Origin: Chloroflexota bacterium
Lineage (GTDB): Bacteria > Chloroflexota > Dehalococcoidia > FW602-bin16
NCBI GenBank assembly: GCA_004297765.1
Contig: SCTZ01000079.1
Coordinates: 1 to 57,120 of the forward strand
Direction of reading: 5' to 3'
DNA: 57,120 bases
A program made the translations under genes and the position numbers. The notes under the pieces are model-generated. The model saw only the letters and a list, made by a program, of their open reading frames with translations. It was not told where the DNA came from and made no database searches. This document shows positions 54,127 through 57,120 of this stretch, piece after piece (positions within the stretch are counted from its first letter, which is position 1; the number at the start of each line of letters is the position of its first letter).

Positions 54127-56115
54127 ATGCGGCTAACCGCCAAGCTTACTTTGATCAGACCCCTAGTGGTCTTCTTGTTACTCGTGACATCTCTGTTCAC
54201 CCTCATACCGGCGCCGCTCGCGCCAGCTACAGCCCAGGCGGCTCCCGCGACGGTGGATGCCAAGATCGAGATCGTCTGGCCACACGATAATGCGCCCGTC
54301 ACCCGGGCTACTCAGGCCAACATCGAGGCATACCTGTTCCAGAGCGGCACCATGACCCCGGTGGGGCAGGATTTCAATAACGCGGTGCAGCTGTGGGCAG
54401 CAGTGAATTCTAATCCCGCCAGCCCGGTAGCCACCGGACAGAAGACGACCGTCACCCGCGACGGCGTGACCTTCCCGATCTGGGTATTCAACGATGTCGA
54501 TGTGAGCGCCGCCAACGACCCGGCGACCAAGATCTTTTTCTCCGTTCGAGTAGCTGGCGTGGCCAGCAACAGCAACATCTGGAGCCATGGCGCGGACGCT
54601 CGCACCATATTCCCACAGCAAGACCAGGCGTCCACCACGGGCAACACGAGCCAGATCGACGCGAAGCTGGAGATCGCCTGGCCCCACGATCAATCTGGCA
54701 AGCCTGGCGATGCCACTGCTCCATTGCTCAACCTCACCGCCATGCTCTTCGAGCATGGCACGCTGAAACCAGTTCCAAGCAATTTCGACAGCAAGCTCAC
54801 GCTGCTGGCATCCACGAACAACGGAGTGCAGAAGGCGGTGGGCGATGGGGTGAAGCGCGTCGTCACGAACGCTTCCGGCCAGTCGTATCCCGTGTGGGAC
54901 TTCAACGACGTGGACGTGTCGCAGGCCTCCGATCCGCTGGTCAAATATTACTTCAGCCTCGCCATTGACGGTGCCTCGATTTACTCGAACGTCTGGAGTC
55001 ACGGGGCGGATGCGCGGACCTACTTCCCGACCAGAGACAATCTGGGCACCGGGACAGGTGTGCCGGTCTCCGGACCTCCCTCGAGCACGACCGGTCTGCG
55101 CTATGGCATGCAAGCCCACATGATCGAACAGGATCAAACCCGCATCGTGAACTTGGTGCGGGGCGCCGGCTTCAGTTGGGTCAAACAGCAGGTGCGCTGG
55201 TCTACCACGGAGGGCAGTCGCGGTAAGATTAGCTGGGGTCAGCTCGACCCCATCGTCAACGCGGCGGCAGCGCAGGGCGTCGGAGTGCTCTTCAGCGTCG
55301 TCACGTCCCCCTCCTGGGCCCGGGGCGATGGTAAGACGAATGCTCCGCCCGACAACTACGCAGACTTTGCCAACTTCGTGGGACAACTGGCCGCCCGCTA
55401 TAAGGGACGCCTACCTGGCATCGCCTACGAGGTCTGGAACGAGCAGAACCTGACCCATGAATGGGGTGGGAAACAGATCAACGCTGGCTCCTACGTCGAA
55501 CTGCTCAAGACTGCGTATAACAGCATCAAGCAGGCCGATCCGAGCGCTCTGGTAATCACGGGTGCTCTGACCCCGACCGGGTTGAACGACCCCAATGTCG
55601 CAATCGACGACGTGGTGTATCTGGAGCAGATGTACCAGTATCAGAACGGCGTTGTCAAGAACTACGCGGACGGGATCGGTTCCCACATGGCCGGCTACAA
55701 CAATGCCCCGGAGGACTGGGTCGGATCCAGCTCAGTAAACACCGTTGGCTTCAAGAACCACGGCAGCTTCTTCTTCAAGCGCATCGACCAGTTACAGGAG
55801 GTCATGGCGCGCTATGGCGACACGCGGCAGATGTGGATCACGGAGTACGAGTGGGCCTCCTCCACTCCTCCGGTGCCAGCGGGCTACGAGTGGACCACCG
55901 CCCTAACGGAGCAGCAAGTGGCCGATTTCTTCGTGCGCAGCATCCAGATGATCAAGGCCGATCGCTCCTGGGTCGGCGCCATCTTTATCTGGAACCTGAA
56001 CTTCCGAGTCGTCAATCCCGACTATCACCGCAACGAGCAGGCTCTTTTCGGCATCCTCAACCCGGACTGGAGCCCGCGCCTCATCTACACCGCGCTGAAG
56101 GGGATGCCCAAGTAG
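54127..56115 (+). CDS. Secreted clan GH-A glycoside hydrolase with two N-terminal beta modules
   Basis: The 662-residue product has a signal peptide (PLVVFLLLVTSLFTLIPAPLAPATAQA). Two homologous modules of about 120 residues follow, each with AKxEIxWPHD, FNDVDVS and HGADAR signatures. The C-terminal TIM barrel resembles GH39/GH5-type enzymes such as PslG. The likely acid/base is Glu439 in EVWNEQN and the nucleophile Glu573 in MWITEYEW. The substrate may be a cell-surface or matrix polysaccharide. The ATG at 54127 follows GGGAGGAA and sits directly before the signal peptide. A paralogous module-only protein is encoded downstream. Confidence 0.85.
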   Translation: MRLTAKLTLIRPLVVFLLLVTSLFTLIPAPLAPATAQAAPATVDAKIEIVWPHDNAPVTRATQANIEAYLFQSGTMTPVGQDFNNAVQLWAAVNSNPASPVATGQKTTVTRDGVTFPIWVFNDVDVSAANDPATKIFFSVRVAGVASNSNIWSHGADARTIFPQQDQASTTGNTSQIDAKLEIAWPHDQSGKPGDATAPLLNLTAMLFEHGTLKPVPSNFDSKLTLLASTNNGVQKAVGDGVKRVVTNASGQSYPVWDFNDVDVSQASDPLVKYYFSLAIDGASIYSNVWSHGADARTYFPTRDNLGTGTGVPVSGPPSSTTGLRYGMQAHMIEQDQTRIVNLVRGAGFSWVKQQVRWSTTEGSRGKISWGQLDPIVNAAAAQGVGVLFSVVTSPSWARGDGKTNAPPDNYADFANFVGQLAARYKGRLPGIAYEVWNEQNLTHEWGGKQINAGSYVELLKTAYNSIKQADPSALVITGALTPTGLNDPNVAIDDVVYLEQMYQYQNGVVKNYADGIGSHMAGYNNAPEDWVGSSSVNTVGFKNHGSFFFKRIDQLQEVMARYGDTRQMWITEYEWASSTPPVPAGYEWTTALTEQQVADFFVRSIQMIKADRSWVGAIFIWNLNFRVVNPDYHRNEQALFGILNPDWSPRLIYTALKGMPK

Positions 56116-56485
56116 GGCGTTCCGACCGCCATGAACAGAGCGAGGGCCATACCTATGAGTGTGGCCCTCTCACTCACACTAGCCCCGGCGAACTGTTGTA
56201 CGATGGCTTGGCCCTTGTGAGAATCGCTGTAGGCGGCGGGGCTTGGACTTCAGTGCCGCAGCAAGGCAAGAAACACCGCCGTTGGCACGATGAGGACCGG
56301 GCCGGCGAGGTCCAGGGGATAGTAGACCACAAGGCGGGGATCCCAACCCTCTTCCCTCCGATGGGGTGGCGTGTATGCGGCTTCCGCGGCCGCACGCAGA
56401 TCAGCATGGCATGCTAGTTGCTGGCGTCCTAGCCAAGAGTTCCTCGGCACCAGTGATCAGCGACACCCGGCGGAGGAAGACAACA
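56116..56485. other. Intergenic stretch between the two secreted-module genes
   Basis: No gene I can firmly support. The minus strand has a short frame at 56250-56450 with one hydrophobic helix and no binding site. An imperfect inverted segment (AGGGCCATACC...GTGTGGCCCT) lies at 56142-56170 and may act as a terminator for the hydrolase gene. Confidence 0.5.
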
Positions 56486-57025
56486 ATGCAGCGCACAACT
56501 CAGCGAACGATGGCCTTCCGTCTAACCCTGGCACTCATTCTGACCCTCACTCTGGTGGCTATAGGTCTCCACGGCTGGGGCGATGGGCTTGTCTCGCCTT
56601 CTGCGGCGCGCGCGGCCACGGACCCGGTCGATGCCAAGATCGAGATCGTCTGGCCGCACGATAGCGCCCCCGTGACCGCGGCCGCGTTGGCCAACATCGA
56701 GGTCTACCTGTTTCAGAGTGGCACGTTGACGCCTGTGGGGCAGGAGTTCGATAACCCGGTGCGTCTCTGGAAGGCGTTGAACAACAACCCCGCCAGTCCG
56801 GTGTCCACGGGACAGAAGACCATCGTCACCCGCGACGGTGTGACCTTCCCGATCTGGATCTTCAACGACGTGGACGTCAGCGCCGCTCAGGATCCGGCCA
56901 ACAAGATCTATTTCTTCGCTCGGGTAGACGGCGTGGACTCCCGCCACAACGTCTGGACCCACGGCGCGGACCCGCGCACTTTCTTCCCGCAGCAGGATCG
57001 TCCGCAAGCCGGGACATCGCAGTAA
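56486..57025 (+). CDS. Secreted protein consisting of one beta module
   Basis: The 179-residue product has a signal peptide (about 9-45, ending ARA) and a single module closely similar to the first module of the upstream glycoside hydrolase. Shared blocks include DAKIEIVWPHD, YLFQSGT, NPASPV, TRDGVTFPIW and FNDVDVSAA. It has no catalytic domain. ATG at 56486 follows GGAGGAAGACAACA. It may bind the same polymer as the hydrolase or form a surface layer. It looks like a tandem duplicate of the module. Confidence 0.8.
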   Translation: MQRTTQRTMAFRLTLALILTLTLVAIGLHGWGDGLVSPSAARAATDPVDAKIEIVWPHDSAPVTAAALANIEVYLFQSGTLTPVGQEFDNPVRLWKALNNNPASPVSTGQKTIVTRDGVTFPIWIFNDVDVSAAQDPANKIYFFARVDGVDSRHNVWTHGADPRTFFPQQDRPQAGTSQ

Positions 57026-57120
57026 ATCAAACCGGCCGAGCTCGCCAATCAGGGCTGAGCAGTCGGTGCACCGGGGTTGAGGCCTGCACGCCCTGTTGGC
57101 GAACCTGGCGCCGGGCCGCG

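Noticed and set aside
54178..55386. A 402-codon minus-strand frame
   Set aside because: It lies opposite the glycoside hydrolase, whose domains and signal peptide are clear. The antisense product has no recognisable features.
56250..56450. A 66-codon minus-strand frame ending in one hydrophobic helix
   Set aside because: The helix (VLIVPTAVFLALL) is protein-like, but there is no ribosome binding site or promoter and no recognised family. I left it out as unsupported.

Overview
The window is about 57 kb of GC-rich bacterial DNA (I estimate near 60% GC). It opens inside an rRNA operon and is otherwise dense with protein genes, mostly on the minus strand. The 16S character, the gene set (a bifunctional-type glycogen debranching enzyme, a UgtP-like glycolipid synthase, hexaheme and dodecaheme cytochromes, Ig-module surface proteins rich in Pro/Thr) and several families of palindromic intergenic repeats suggest an uncultured member of the Chloroflexota. 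That placement is an inference; no database search was possible.

Layout. 1-5160 is an rRNA operon read leftward: tandem promoters, 16S with its processing stem, a degenerate tRNA-Ile copy, tRNA-Ile, tRNA-Ala and a 23S gene cut by the window edge. 5246-20267 holds housekeeping and envelope genes: a lipoprotein amidase, ribosomal protein S21, an Ig-module membrane protein, leucyl aminopeptidase, aconitase, glycogen debranching enzyme, a two-domain protein disulfide oxidoreductase, a lipid glycosyltransferase with a PAP2 phosphatase, and GltX. A short palindromic element with a perfect target duplication and a HepT/MntA toxin-antitoxin pair follow.

21524-37279 is the most distinctive part, a probable electron-transfer locus. 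It has a monoheme lipoprotein, a fused NarI-like/HdrD-like membrane Fe-S protein, a dodecaheme cytochrome, a hexaheme cytochrome whose heme layout resembles the nanowire protein OmcS, an NHL propeller, TPR and O-antigen-ligase-like proteins, a heme lipoprotein with an ethylbenzene-dehydrogenase-like domain, and a two-component system. The hexaheme gene and the heme-lipoprotein gene share a promoter architecture: two TCACG-N5-CGTGA type sites 24 bp apart, then a -10 box at the same distance. This suggests co-regulation, perhaps by the adjacent response regulator.

37828-57025 holds a TPR lytic transglycosylase, a CBS-domain membrane protein, a MarR-controlled MFS/ABC efflux block, GlpX, a J-like membrane protein preceded by a candidate structured RNA, a PPOX protein, Ffh, MutS2 and two secreted proteins sharing a repeated beta module.

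The two strongest leads are (i) an in-frame TGA replacing the first Cys of the second CPYC motif in the disulfide oxidoreductase, with a plausible downstream SECIS hairpin, so a candidate selenoprotein; and (ii) the OmcS-like cytochrome locus with its shared operator architecture.
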